Assembly (NCBI GenBank): GCA_020633415.1
Contig: JACKDQ010000021.1
Location: 1-49,589, forward strand
DNA from: Deltaproteobacteria bacterium
GTDB lineage: Bacteria; Myxococcota_A; Polyangia; GCA-2747355
DNA: 49,589 nt
Direction: 5' to 3'
The notes beneath the pieces were generated by a model. That model was given only the letters and a program-made list of their open reading frames with translations. It ran no database searches and had not been told where the DNA came from. This document shows, piece after piece, positions 8,646 through 17,313 of the stretch (positions within the stretch are counted from its first letter, which is position 1; each line of letters opens with the position of its first letter). The translations under genes were made by a program, and so were the position numbers.

Positions 8646-10667
8646 ATGGCACGCGCAATGGCTAAACCCGTTTCAGGCTGGCCCGAGAGCCAAACCCACG
8701 AAGACCCGGTACCCAACGGGGCCTTCGCGGCCAATGAGCTGCACGGCGAGCCGACCCGGATCGAGCAGCCCGGCGAGTTCACCAGCGAGCTCGGCCGCCT
8801 GCTCGTCGTCAGCGGAAACGACCGCGGCAAAGAGTTCGACCTACGCGAGGGTGATAACACCATCGGTCGCGGCCTGGACAACGACATCGTATTAGCTGAC
8901 ATCGCCGTTTCCCGGCGGCACACGGTGCTCTCGGTGGAGGGCGGTGTTTGCGTGGTGCGCGACTTGGGCAGCGGCAATGGCACGGTGCTCAACGGTCAGG
9001 TGGTTCACGCTCAACGCTTGGCGACCAACGACGAGATCGAACTCGGTAATACGATCTTGCGCTACGTCGGATCGCAACCCCATCTCGCTCCCAGCCAACT
9101 GGCCGATGCGCACACGGTGATTCACCGCGGCGGAACTCCGATGCCAAGCATGGCACCGCTGCCCGCGCCGGTGATGGCCGTCGGAGGTCCAATGCCGGGT
9201 GCACCGCTGTTGCCACCCGGTGGGCTAGCTGCACCGCTGGTTCCGGCTGGCCCGTTCGCTGCGCCGTTAGGTCCGCCTGCACTCGGCATGCGCCCAGGCA
9301 AGCAAAGCGGGCTCAACCAGCGCTCACGCAAGATTCTGATGATCGGCGGTGGCGCGCTGATCGTGCTGTTTGCCGTCGGTATCGCCGTCAAGCTGCAGGT
9401 CAAAAAGGGGCCCACCGACGCGATCGCAAGCCAAGGGACGACAGTTCCCCAGCAACCAGACCAAGCCGCTGCACTGCATTTTTCAGCAGGAATCAAAGCG
9501 TTCCGCGCCAAAGACTGGCAGGAAGCGCTCGATCGCTACCAGAAGGTCCTCGCCCTGGCACCCGAGTTCAGCCAAGCGCGTCGCTACGCCGACCGCGCGC
9601 GCGCCGAGCTCGAGGCCCAAAGCCAACTTGAGGCGGCCAAGGCAGCGCTCGCCAAGCAGCAGTTCGCCGCGGCGCGCACCGCGTTGTTCAAAATCGACAA
9701 GCAATCCGAGTACGCTGCCGACGCGCAGAAGCTCAGGCTGCAAATCGACGCGGCCCAGGTCGAGAGCTTGCTCAAGCAGGCTCGCGAACTACCGGCAACC
9801 GAGCGCGACAAAGCGCTGACCTTGCTGGCCGAGGCCAAAAAACTCGCACCAGAAAACAGCGGCGTCGTGGCACTCGCTGAGCAACTCGATCAGCCCGCGG
9901 CAGGTCATAGCAGCGACGACGGGCGCGCGACGACACCGAAACGCCGACACAGAGACGGGCGCAGCTCACGTAGCTCTCGTAGCTCTCGCCGGTCTGGCCA
10001 TGCGCGCCGCGCTAGCGGTGAGGAACGCTCGAGTCGCACTGAACCACTTTACGACGATGACATCCCGCTGGTCCCGGGCTCGCGTTCTTCGCGCGGCACG
10101 CTCAAGTCGGCGCTGGCCCACTACGCAGCGCGCCAATGGGATGCGGCCAACAGCGCCTTTTCCGGGCTCTCCGGGCGACGGGCCAGTAAGGCCGCGGCGG
10201 TCGCACGCAGCGTGGGCGAGCTCGTTCAGCGCGCCCAATCGTTGCAGGTTCGCAATCCATCCCAAGCGGCTAAGCTTTACCGCCAAGCACTGGCCAAGGA
10301 TCGAAGTCTGCCCGGCTCGCCGCTGCGCAGCTTCCTCGAGGGCCAGTTGTTCAAGGTGGCCCGCTTTCAGGCGACGAGCGCGATGTTGCGCGGTGACTAT
10401 GAGTCGGCCTACGCCGGCGTTGTCTTGGCAAAGCGCTATGGCGATGCCGACGCGACATTGCTGCGCGTCGAGCGTCAGCTAGAAAAACAGGCCGAGCAAC
10501 TGTTCATCAAAGGGTACACGCTCAACAAGACCTCGCCATCGGGTGCGCGCAGCATTTGGCAAAAGGTGCTGCGCATGGTCTCACCGAAGAGCGACGTCTA
10601 CAAAAAGACCTACGGTTGGCTCAATCGTGATGCGCCAGCGGGCGTAGACGCCGACGAGAGCAACTAG
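8646..10667 (+). CDS. FHA-domain membrane protein with TPR-like repeats
   Basis: The protein has 673 residues. The FHA domain lies at about 51-142: NTIGRG at 71-76, SRRHT at 89-93 (the Ser and His that contact phosphothreonine), and GSGNGT at 108-113. A Met/Pro/Gly/Ala-rich linker at 165-215 follows. One transmembrane helix (about 230-250, ILMIGGGALIVLFAVGIAV) comes next, and then helical TPR-like repeats to the C-terminus, interrupted by a Ser/Arg low-complexity segment (about 435-470). The N-terminal FHA should be cytosolic and read out Ser/Thr kinase signalling, with the TPR part across the membrane. In-frame ATGs at 8646 and 8658 are both possible. The gene is convergent with the dikinase-like gene. 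Confidence 0.9.
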   Translation: MARAMAKPVSGWPESQTHEDPVPNGAFAANELHGEPTRIEQPGEFTSELGRLLVVSGNDRGKEFDLREGDNTIGRGLDNDIVLADIAVSRRHTVLSVEGGVCVVRDLGSGNGTVLNGQVVHAQRLATNDEIELGNTILRYVGSQPHLAPSQLADAHTVIHRGGTPMPSMAPLPAPVMAVGGPMPGAPLLPPGGLAAPLVPAGPFAAPLGPPALGMRPGKQSGLNQRSRKILMIGGGALIVLFAVGIAVKLQVKKGPTDAIASQGTTVPQQPDQAAALHFSAGIKAFRAKDWQEALDRYQKVLALAPEFSQARRYADRARAELEAQSQLEAAKAALAKQQFAAARTALFKIDKQSEYAADAQKLRLQIDAAQVESLLKQARELPATERDKALTLLAEAKKLAPENSGVVALAEQLDQPAAGHSSDDGRATTPKRRHRDGRSSRSSRSSRRSGHARRASGEERSSRTEPLYDDDIPLVPGSRSSRGTLKSALAHYAARQWDAANSAFSGLSGRRASKAAAVARSVGELVQRAQSLQVRNPSQAAKLYRQALAKDRSLPGSPLRSFLEGQLFKVARFQATSAMLRGDYESAYAGVVLAKRYGDADATLLRVERQLEKQAEQLFIKGYTLNKTSPSGARSIWQKVLRMVSPKSDVYKKTYGWLNRDAPAGVDADESN

Positions 10668-10698
10668 CCCGCAATGCCGTGATCGCTTGGGCTAGTTG
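10661..10698. terminator. Hairpin between convergent genes, possible bidirectional terminator
   Basis: A perfect 10-base inverted repeat, CAACTAGCCC (10661-10670) and GGGCTAGTTG (10689-10698), encloses 18 bases and contains the stop codons of both convergent genes. It has no T-tract, so Rho-independent termination is not certain; it may protect the 3' ends or pause polymerase. Confidence 0.45.
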
Positions 10699-13478
10699 CC
10701 CGACGCCGACGCCTTAATGATCGACAACAAGTAATCAGCTGGCGCCGAATGCAGCAGCGCGATCGTGCAACTCAGCTTGTCGGCGCTATATGACGCGCTC
10801 TGCGTCTTGATCGAGACGGCACCGCTGCTGTCGAGCTTGAACGAGACCAGCTCGGCCGACGGTTGGCCGCTGACATCGACGCGCCAGCTTTCGGGCACAA
10901 GTTGCGCACTAGCGCTCAGCAGCTGGGTATGGTCGATGCCGAGCGTTTGGTCCTGTTGGAGGTTCAGGGCGGGGATCGGCGCCAACGCGGTCGCCGTGAC
11001 CGAGGCGACAAAAGGCTGCTCAGAAAAACCGAGATCAGGGGTCAGCAGCGCGTCGCTCTGCACCATCAGCACCTCGAACTTCAGCTCAGCGTTGGTGCAA
11101 ATGTTGCGCACGATCTTGCGCGCGCGCACCAGCAGGTCGCCCGGAATCGGCGCGCTGAGCAACTCGGGGCTAGCTGCGCGAAAGCCAGGGTCGAGCGAGC
11201 GCACCTGCTTGATGATCATCCGCTGCGGTCTGCTGCCGCTGTTGAGTGCGGGCCAGCCCGCCGCCATCTGACGAAACTCGAAGTCCAAAACCAGCGTGTC
11301 GCGCCGCTGCGCCGGATCGAGCGCGAGATTCTCTGCGTCGAGCCAGGCCTCGGCGACCGTCTTGGCCTGCTCGAACAACGCTTGTAGGGCCGCATCGTCG
11401 AGCAAAACCGCCTCAGGACTGAGCGTCGAGCGGCTGACACGGACAACCTTTGCCAGCTGGCCCACGGCGGTGAGCTCGACGCGGTCGACCTCGGGCAGGG
11501 TGCCGGCCTGGGTCGGATTCGTCACGCTCTCGGCGCCCTTTTGTACGTTAAGCGCTAATTCAGCATAGATCGCAGGGGTGATCCCCTGGCGCGTTCCGCG
11601 ACGCAGCGTCAGCGTAAATACACCGTTGGTCAGTTCCTGATCGTCGTCAAAGCGCGGGTGAACCAAAACGCCCATCGCCCCCGAACGGTGATCGACGAGC
11701 TCGAGTCGGCGCTCCTCAAAAGCCTCAAAACCCCAATAGGAGGCCCAGGTCATCTTTAGCGCCCAGGCCACGCTGCGCTCGCGGTCCTTCGTGCTGGACT
11801 GCTTGTCAGGAAAGAGGAAGCCGGTGTACGAGGAATAAAGTCCGGCGCCGTTAAAGCCTTCGATATCTTCGACGTTGCTCGACGAGCGAAAACGCAGGCC
11901 TTGGGTTGGCGCTAGCGCAGCAAACTGCGTCTTGAGCGTGTCCTCTAACAGCTTCAAGGTCGCCGGAGCGATCGGCTGATCGAGAATGCGCTGTTGTAGC
12001 CCACCGCCACGCAACAAGTCGCCAAGCGGCGTGCCGGCAGCGTTCTTGGCCAGCAAGTTGTCGAGCACCTGTTGGTCGGCCGCCGAGCGATGATGCGCGC
12101 GATAGGATGTGCTGCCTTCGAGCAACAAGCGACGCACCGCCGAGTTGGAACGGAACTCGGGGAAATTGAGCATCGCGTCGATCGTCGCCGAGAGCGGTTC
12201 GATGTGTTCGAGATAGGGACGGATGCTGATCGCCAGCGGCGTATCGGGGGTCGCAACGCCTGCAGTGTTGACCAACGCCGCCATGCCGGCGTTCTTGCCG
12301 CCGATCGCTGGGCGCAGCTTCCCGACCTCGGATAGCGCAACCTTAGCCAGATCGAGGGTGTATTCGAGCGAATCGGCAGCCGGTGCTGTCACAGCGATCG
12401 GCGACTTTTGCCGCATCAGCAACCAATTGTCGTACTGAGCGCGGGTCAGCGCGACGACCTGCAGCTGGTCGGGCAGCTGCGCGTAGACCGCCACCGGCGC
12501 ATAGCCGCGGTCAAGCTGGTCGAGCAGGGGATCCTGTAGGGCCCCACCGAGGTAAACGTTGGGGATGCCGCGGTTACGTGCGAGCACGTTGACGTGGGCT
12601 AGCGGTGTTTGCGGTACTGCCGTAATCAGCCCGGCGCCTTGGGGCAGCCAATCGGGCAAATCCTCGAGCACAACGATCTCGTCGTTGTACGAATCGATTG
12701 GCTGTCCCGAACGGATCATCTTCAGCCGCCCAGCGGTCAGCCCCGGCGAGTAGACCTCGATCTCACCGGGCACGACCAAGTCGGTGTAGCGCAGGATTCG
12801 GTCGTGATAGCGCAACGCTTCGGCCTCCATCGTTTCGGCCAAGCGTTCCTGCCCCGGCGAGCGCACCACCCAACGCAAGTCGCGAGAGATCTCCTCGGGC
12901 AAACTGCGCTCGAGGGCCTCGAAGAAGCGCACCAGCTGCTCGTGTTCCACCGGGTCGCTGTATTCGAGTTCGAAGACCCAGTACGGTGTCTTGGTGTTGG
13001 TGGTTCGCATCAGCGTGCCGAGGCCATAGATCCGTGGTGGCGAGAGCGCGAGCTGATAAAAGCGCGTCGAATAAAGCCGCGCCTCACCGTCAGAGACGTA
13101 GGTTAGATCGAGCGGCAGGCGGAGCTGCTTTTCCGCCCAAGCATAAATCTCTGCGATAGTCGTGAAGTGAAGGCCTTTGACGGGCTCAACGGTCTCACCC
13201 GGCACACGCTCGCCGTTGAGTAGCCGAAACCAATACCACTCGTCATGGAGCGTGTAGAAGTTGGAGTCCATGTAGATCGTCTGCGGCGAAGCGTCGTAAA
13301 ACGGTGCGACGACGAACTTGACCACGTGGCGGGTACTCGAGGTTTCTGCCAAGCGATTGAAGTCGTCGACGTTGGCCAACGTCGGCAAGGTGTGATCGTC
13401 AAGCGCGTCGGTGGCTGGCGAACAGCCCGCCGCGATGACCAGCCCGAAAAACAGAACCATGCGAAACGCGAAACTCAT
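10692..13478 (-). CDS. Lipoprotein with phosphohistidine and PEP/pyruvate-dikinase-type ATP-grasp domains in permuted order
   Basis: The protein has about 928 residues. The ATG at 13478 is preferred over the TTG at 13481. The signal peptide ends in the lipobox VIAAGC (Cys near residue 19). At about 280-310 it has TPLAHVNVLARNRGIPN, matching the swivelling phosphohistidine domain of dikinases with a candidate catalytic His near 295. At about 390 begins the ATP-grasp region with IGGKNAGMAALV and, near 530, RFRSSSNVEDIEGFNGAGLY (the PPDK_N signature). In PPDK and PEP synthase the ATP-grasp domain comes first; here the His domain precedes it, as in glucan, water dikinases. The C-terminal 130 residues look beta-rich. 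The lipidation signal puts an ATP-dependent domain outside the cytoplasm, which is odd. Confidence 0.8.
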   Translation of the reverse strand: MSFAFRMVLFFGLVIAAGCSPATDALDDHTLPTLANVDDFNRLAETSSTRHVVKFVVAPFYDASPQTIYMDSNFYTLHDEWYWFRLLNGERVPGETVEPVKGLHFTTIAEIYAWAEKQLRLPLDLTYVSDGEARLYSTRFYQLALSPPRIYGLGTLMRTTNTKTPYWVFELEYSDPVEHEQLVRFFEALERSLPEEISRDLRWVVRSPGQERLAETMEAEALRYHDRILRYTDLVVPGEIEVYSPGLTAGRLKMIRSGQPIDSYNDEIVVLEDLPDWLPQGAGLITAVPQTPLAHVNVLARNRGIPNVYLGGALQDPLLDQLDRGYAPVAVYAQLPDQLQVVALTRAQYDNWLLMRQKSPIAVTAPAADSLEYTLDLAKVALSEVGKLRPAIGGKNAGMAALVNTAGVATPDTPLAISIRPYLEHIEPLSATIDAMLNFPEFRSNSAVRRLLLEGSTSYRAHHRSAADQQVLDNLLAKNAAGTPLGDLLRGGGLQQRILDQPIAPATLKLLEDTLKTQFAALAPTQGLRFRSSSNVEDIEGFNGAGLYSSYTGFLFPDKQSSTKDRERSVAWALKMTWASYWGFEAFEERRLELVDHRSGAMGVLVHPRFDDDQELTNGVFTLTLRRGTRQGITPAIYAELALNVQKGAESVTNPTQAGTLPEVDRVELTAVGQLAKVVRVSRSTLSPEAVLLDDAALQALFEQAKTVAEAWLDAENLALDPAQRRDTLVLDFEFRQMAAGWPALNSGSRPQRMIIKQVRSLDPGFRAASPELLSAPIPGDLLVRARKIVRNICTNAELKFEVLMVQSDALLTPDLGFSEQPFVASVTATALAPIPALNLQQDQTLGIDHTQLLSASAQLVPESWRVDVSGQPSAELVSFKLDSSGAVSIKTQSASYSADKLSCTIALLHSAPADYLLSIIKASASGN

Positions 13479-13815
13479 CAATAAAGCTTCTCATGCGAAG
13501 CCTATGCCGGCACAGGCTTCGTGTGATTTCGAGCGGTTTGATGATACAAGGGATTCGCTCTCCTCAGTTTTCTGCGGCCCCTCGGCGTTGGTGGCGCAAC
13601 ATGGCGGCTCGTGCGCGGGTCGTTTGCTCGCCAAGAGGTCGACGTCTGTGTCTCTGGCCGCCGAGCGGCGGAACGGCCTGCGCCGCCGCACGCGGATAAT
13701 CGGACATCCATTCGGTTTCAGGGCCGTAACACCCTAGCCTTGCTCGACAACTGCTTAATTTTGCAGCGGTCCGTTGCAGGACAGGCTTGGTGCGGAACTT
13801 GCGATTCATCGCGCG
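13479..13815. other. Divergent regulatory region
   Basis: This 337-base region lies between the dikinase-like gene (leftward) and the protease gene (rightward). It contains the palindrome at 13496-13521, described separately, and otherwise no gene or RNA that I can support; the open frames here overlap each other on both strands and have no ribosome-binding sites. Confidence 0.5.
13496..13521. promoter_or_regulatory. 26-bp nested palindrome in the dikinase-like gene leader
   Basis: Arms CGAAGCCT (13496-13503) and AGGCTTCG (13514-13521) flank an inner palindrome TGCCGGCA, with one mismatched pair between them. It lies about 18 bases upstream of the leftward start codon. It could be an operator for a dimeric regulator or a 5'-leader hairpin. 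Confidence 0.55.
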
Positions 13816-14694
13816 ATGAACTGCGTATCTGCCGCCTTTGCGTTGCTGATTTTCGGCCTTTCGGGCATGGCTGCGGCCGAGCCTCGCGCACCCCGTTTTC
13901 ACCTGCTGACGCCGGCGCTACACGGTCGGCTGGCTCAGCGGCATCGGCGGCTGGCCGCCAACATCGAGGCCGTTGCCCACTATCGCCGGGCAAGCGGCCT
14001 GGTGGGCGGCAGCGCGTTTTTGATTTCTGGGCCTGACGAAAACGGCATAGCGCTAGCCTTGACCAATCACCACGTTGCCCTTTACGACAAGTCGACGGTG
14101 CGCGGCGATCGATTGCTCTTTCACCCTGCCGGCGCTCAGCGCGGCATCGCGGCTAAGATCGTCGAATGCCTGGCGACCGATGCCGCCCTTGACTACGCGC
14201 TGCTCGCGGTACAACTGCCCAAGGCGCTCCGCAAGCTCGCGCCAACGCGGCTCTCGACCAGCGGCGATTACCGCGTGCAGCGGGTCTACAACGCGAGTTT
14301 TCCGCAGATTTGGTCCGGCGAGCGCCAACGACGCAAGCGGGGGCAGCCTTCGAGGGTGGCACTGACCGGATCTAACCGGGCGGCGTTTGCGCGCGGGCTG
14401 CGCGCGCGAAAGCACATCCCCAAGACGATACAAACAGGTCGGGTCAATACCGAGCTGTGGATCGACCCGCTGATCACGCTGCGCATCGCCGTTGAAAGTG
14501 GCTCGTCAGGAAGTCCCGTCTTTGCCAAACGCAATGATCGGGCGATCGCCATGCTCAGCGCGGGTGGCGCGACCGATCTCGCCTTCGCGATTCCGCTGGC
14601 CCTGGTGCTCGACGATATCGCGGCGCAAACGAAACAGCTCGGCGATCCCAAGGCGGTTGAGATGGTGCAGCGCCTGCTCGACGGCTTGCCCTAG
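13816..14694 (+). CDS. Secreted trypsin-like serine protease
   Basis: The 292-residue protein starts at the ATG at 13816; an upstream TTG adds only a polar stretch before the signal peptide. The signal peptide is MNCVSAAFALLIFGLSGMAAA. The catalytic triad of the trypsin-like (S1/S46-type) fold can be placed: His86 in LALTNHHVALY, Asp126 in DAALDYALLAV, and Ser231 in ESGSSGSPVF (GxSGSP). It lacks a PDZ domain and membrane anchor, so it should be periplasmic or exported. It resembles the short trypsin-like peptidases in which the protease domain stands alone. The substrate is unknown. Confidence 0.85.
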   Translation: MNCVSAAFALLIFGLSGMAAAEPRAPRFHLLTPALHGRLAQRHRRLAANIEAVAHYRRASGLVGGSAFLISGPDENGIALALTNHHVALYDKSTVRGDRLLFHPAGAQRGIAAKIVECLATDAALDYALLAVQLPKALRKLAPTRLSTSGDYRVQRVYNASFPQIWSGERQRRKRGQPSRVALTGSNRAAFARGLRARKHIPKTIQTGRVNTELWIDPLITLRIAVESGSSGSPVFAKRNDRAIAMLSAGGATDLAFAIPLALVLDDIAAQTKQLGDPKAVEMVQRLLDGLP

Positions 14695-15140
14695 CTTGGG
14701 GCGACGCAACCTTGGTCGCGACGGCGGTTGTCACAGCGGATGCGTTCACGATCGTCCGCGCCGGAAAAGCGATGCGCGCTAGCGTCTTTTGACCTGGGTC
14801 AGACTGACCTAGCGGTCAAAAGCGAAACTACGGTTCGTTTCGGCATCTCTCGGCTATCAGTTGATAAGCGCATTAGATTTTACACGAACGCCGCTGGCGA
14901 ACGGCAAAACCTGTTCACATGTAGGCCGTTGTCATACCCGAGTTATCGGTCAGGCTGCTAATTAATGAACGGGTTCGGCTCAGCTTCTGTAATTTCAGGA
15001 CCTAAGGTTGACTTTTGTCACCTGGTCGTTCGTGCCCGGCGAGTGTCGATTGTCCTAGCCACTTGTCCGCGCGTTTCAACCGCTCGCCGCAGATCGTTCG
15101 CAAAAGTCCACTGACCACAGCGTCGTTGGGGGGGCCAAGA
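14695..15140. other. Regulatory region upstream of the TetR gene
   Basis: This 446-base region is visibly richer in A+T than its surroundings. It holds the nested palindrome at 14787-14821 and no supported gene. A TTGACT at about 15008 could be a -35 element, but I see no good -10 at 17 bases. Confidence 0.5.
14787..14821. promoter_or_regulatory. Nested palindrome with four TGACC/GGTCA half-sites, candidate TetR operator
   Basis: Outer arms are TTTTGACC (14787-14794) and GGTCAAAA (14814-14821). Inner arms are GGTCAG (14797-14802) and CTGACC (14804-14809) around a single A. Read another way, two adjacent sites occur: TGACCTGGGTCA and TGACCTAGCGGTCA. Such paired dyads are usual operators for TetR-type dimers. 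It lies 320 bases upstream of the TetR start and about 95 bases after the protease stop. No T-tract follows, so a terminator is less likely. Confidence 0.55.
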
Positions 15141-15839
15141 ATGGTACAGCAATTGCACAAACCATTTCGTATGCATAGGCAACGTCGTATACCCAAACAA
15201 AGTCGTTCGAAACAAACGCTAGACGTGATCTATCAGGGGTGTCTGCGCGCCCTTGGTGAGCACGGCTTCTCGCGGGTCACCACGCGATTGATCGCGAGAG
15301 TTGCTGGTGTCGGGGTCGGCACCCTCTATCGTTACTTCTCCGATCGCGAGGCGGTGTTCTCCGAGATGTTCACCGAAATGGCCCGCAGGCTGGTCGCAGA
15401 TATTCTGCCACCGCCTGGTGAGGTGCAAGGTCCACTACCTGTCGCTGAGTTTACCGAGCGGGTGCTGCGTCGGTTCGTCGACCGGCTGCGCGAGCATCGT
15501 ACAACGGTCGCCGAGTTAGCGCGCAATCGCCATCGCTTCGAGACGCGCCAACAACAGCTCCAGCGTCACCAGGCATTTCAGCGAGCGATCGCCGAGCTGC
15601 TTCGCGAGCATCTCAATGTTGAGGACCCGATGCTCGCCGCTTTCATCGTTCAACGCGCAGTCGATGGTGTGGTGGTCAGTGCGCTGATCGACCGTCCAGA
15701 GATGCTTGACGACGACCGGCTGCTCAACGAGCTGATTCGCTTGATCGGGCCGTACTTGGAGTCGTGTGCGCGTCTGCCGGCACAAACCGAAGCATCGAGC
15801 GATCGCGACGCGGTCGAGCTGCGTGCAGGCGTTGCCTGA
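15141..15839 (+). CDS. TetR-family transcriptional regulator
   Basis: The 232-residue protein starts at the ATG at 15141; ATG 15171 is also possible, and the frame is open further upstream without a good start. Basic residues precede the DNA-binding domain, RSKQTLDVIYQGCLRALGEHGFSRVTTRLIARV, whose helix-turn-helix runs to the signature GVGVGTLYRYFSDREAVFSEMF at about 56-77. This G-T-L-Y-R-Y-F block is diagnostic of TetR. The C-terminal ligand/dimer domain is divergent, so the inducer is unknown. A nested palindrome upstream may be its own operator. It is convergent with the DUF115-like gene, with only 8 bases between stops. Confidence 0.92.
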   Translation: MVQQLHKPFRMHRQRRIPKQSRSKQTLDVIYQGCLRALGEHGFSRVTTRLIARVAGVGVGTLYRYFSDREAVFSEMFTEMARRLVADILPPPGEVQGPLPVAEFTERVLRRFVDRLREHRTTVAELARNRHRFETRQQQLQRHQAFQRAIAELLREHLNVEDPMLAAFIVQRAVDGVVVSALIDRPEMLDDDRLLNELIRLIGPYLESCARLPAQTEASSDRDAVELRAGVA

Positions 15840-15847
15840 CAGTCCGC

Positions 15848-17131
15848 TTAGCGTGCAGTGAGTCTCTTTGCTGCGTCGGTCAAGCGCTCGGCCAGTTCGG
15901 TCGCGGCCTGGTCGATCACAGCCGCCAAGCGCAGCGTGGATCGCAGCAGCTCTGCGGAATCCTCGGCGCCTTCCAAGGTCGCCAGCGCGCGATTGAGCGC
16001 CTTTTGACAGACAAACGCGATGAAGCCAACCGGTGCGATCGCGCCAAACAGCTGTTGTTCGGTCTCGGCGAGTAGCGCCAAAATCTGCGGATCGGCTTGG
16101 CAGGGCAGCGCGAGCTGTAGCATGCGCTCGACCAGCCCACGGGTCTGCGCGACGGCCGTTTGCCAACCTACCAAGCGCTCACCAAATAGCCGCCGCTGAG
16201 CCTCAATACAGAGCTCGAAGGTCGCGGGCTGGGCGGGCAGCGGCTCCGCGCCGAGCGATCGCAGCCAATGGCCTAGCGTCGTGCGCTCGAGCGCGATGTC
16301 GAGCAGTGCGCGCTGTTCAGGGTCCGACTGATCGATGCCAATCGCGCGTACCGGGTAGCATTCCAGCCGCCGTGCGAGGGCGTAGGCCGCGCGTAGATCG
16401 CTGGCTCCATCGAGCGCCGGCGCGCCATCGAGCAACAGCCAGCGGTCGGCCCGACCGTAACCGCAGAACAGCGCATGGCGCCGAGCGCTGTGCTGGAACA
16501 ACTCAACGTCGGCCAAGGCAGGCGTAACCAACCAGGTCTGCTCGGAAAGGGCTGGCAGCTGGGTCTCGCCATCGACGGGTGAGGTGGCGACAACGATCGC
16601 TGGCTCGATGCCAAGGCGCTGCAGCTTCGCAACGCTCGCGGCTTCAGCGATGATCAGCGCGGCTCGCGCATGACGGGCCAACTGGTCGAGTTGCTCCGCA
16701 TCTAAATCAGCGCCGACGATCAGCGCCGGCCGCTGAACGAAGCGACCCGCCAAGACGTCGATCGTCGGACGGTCGGCCAGCTGGTCCAAGCGCGCGAGAC
16801 CCCGGGTGACGATCTGCCGGGTCGTGGCGTCCTGCTCGCTGTCGAGGGTATCGCCGACGTGCTCGACGGTGCGATGAACGGCTGCGATCAGCGCCTCGAG
16901 CTGCGCGTTTCTGGCGAGCGCGGGATCGACCACCAACTCGAGGGTCGGTAGCGCGTCAAAGCGCCGGTAGAGCGACGCCGCCAGTGCCTGGGTGGAATTG
17001 ACCTGTTCGACGCCCAACGCGACGCTCGGACCGTTGTCCGTAGCGAAGGCGACCACCCAGGAGGCGTGTCGCTTGGTCTCGGTAATCAGATGCGGATCGG
17101 TGCCGATCACGATTGCTGCTGCTTCGGCCAC
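15848..17131 (-). CDS. Maf/MptE-like (DUF115) family protein, divergent
   Basis: The protein has 427 residues and no signal peptide. The central part reads RPALIVGADLDAEQLDQL...AALIIAEAASVAKLQRLGIEPAIVVATSP. This follows the DUF115 pattern (PAIIVGAGPSL...ALIIA...A...LL..GIKPDFVVS.DP), and a later GASDLRAAYALARRLECYPVRAIGIDQ matches its G-S-V-x-x-x-A-F-x-L-A-x-x-L-G-C-x-P block. The family includes flagellin-modifying Maf glycosyltransferases and archaeal MptE. Key Gly residues of the nucleotide loop are partly changed here, so the activity is doubtful. The C-terminal 130 residues are helical. There are no flagellar genes nearby. Confidence 0.6.
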   Translation of the reverse strand: MAEAAAIVIGTDPHLITETKRHASWVVAFATDNGPSVALGVEQVNSTQALAASLYRRFDALPTLELVVDPALARNAQLEALIAAVHRTVEHVGDTLDSEQDATTRQIVTRGLARLDQLADRPTIDVLAGRFVQRPALIVGADLDAEQLDQLARHARAALIIAEAASVAKLQRLGIEPAIVVATSPVDGETQLPALSEQTWLVTPALADVELFQHSARRHALFCGYGRADRWLLLDGAPALDGASDLRAAYALARRLECYPVRAIGIDQSDPEQRALLDIALERTTLGHWLRSLGAEPLPAQPATFELCIEAQRRLFGERLVGWQTAVAQTRGLVERMLQLALPCQADPQILALLAETEQQLFGAIAPVGFIAFVCQKALNRALATLEGAEDSAELLRSTLRLAAVIDQAATELAERLTDAAKRLTAR

Positions 17132-17313
17132 TCACGCTCCCTTCAGCATCTACAACGCGCGCCAGGCCCAGGTCTTAAGGGAACGACGCGCCGACGCAGA
17201 TGAAGGGCGGTGTAGGCAGCGGTGCGAAACGATCGACAATGCGTCGCAGTGCGTGAAAGGCGTACGCTTTCGTCGTTGATCTTCTTAGGGCCGAGCGCCA
17301 TGCTGGATCATCG

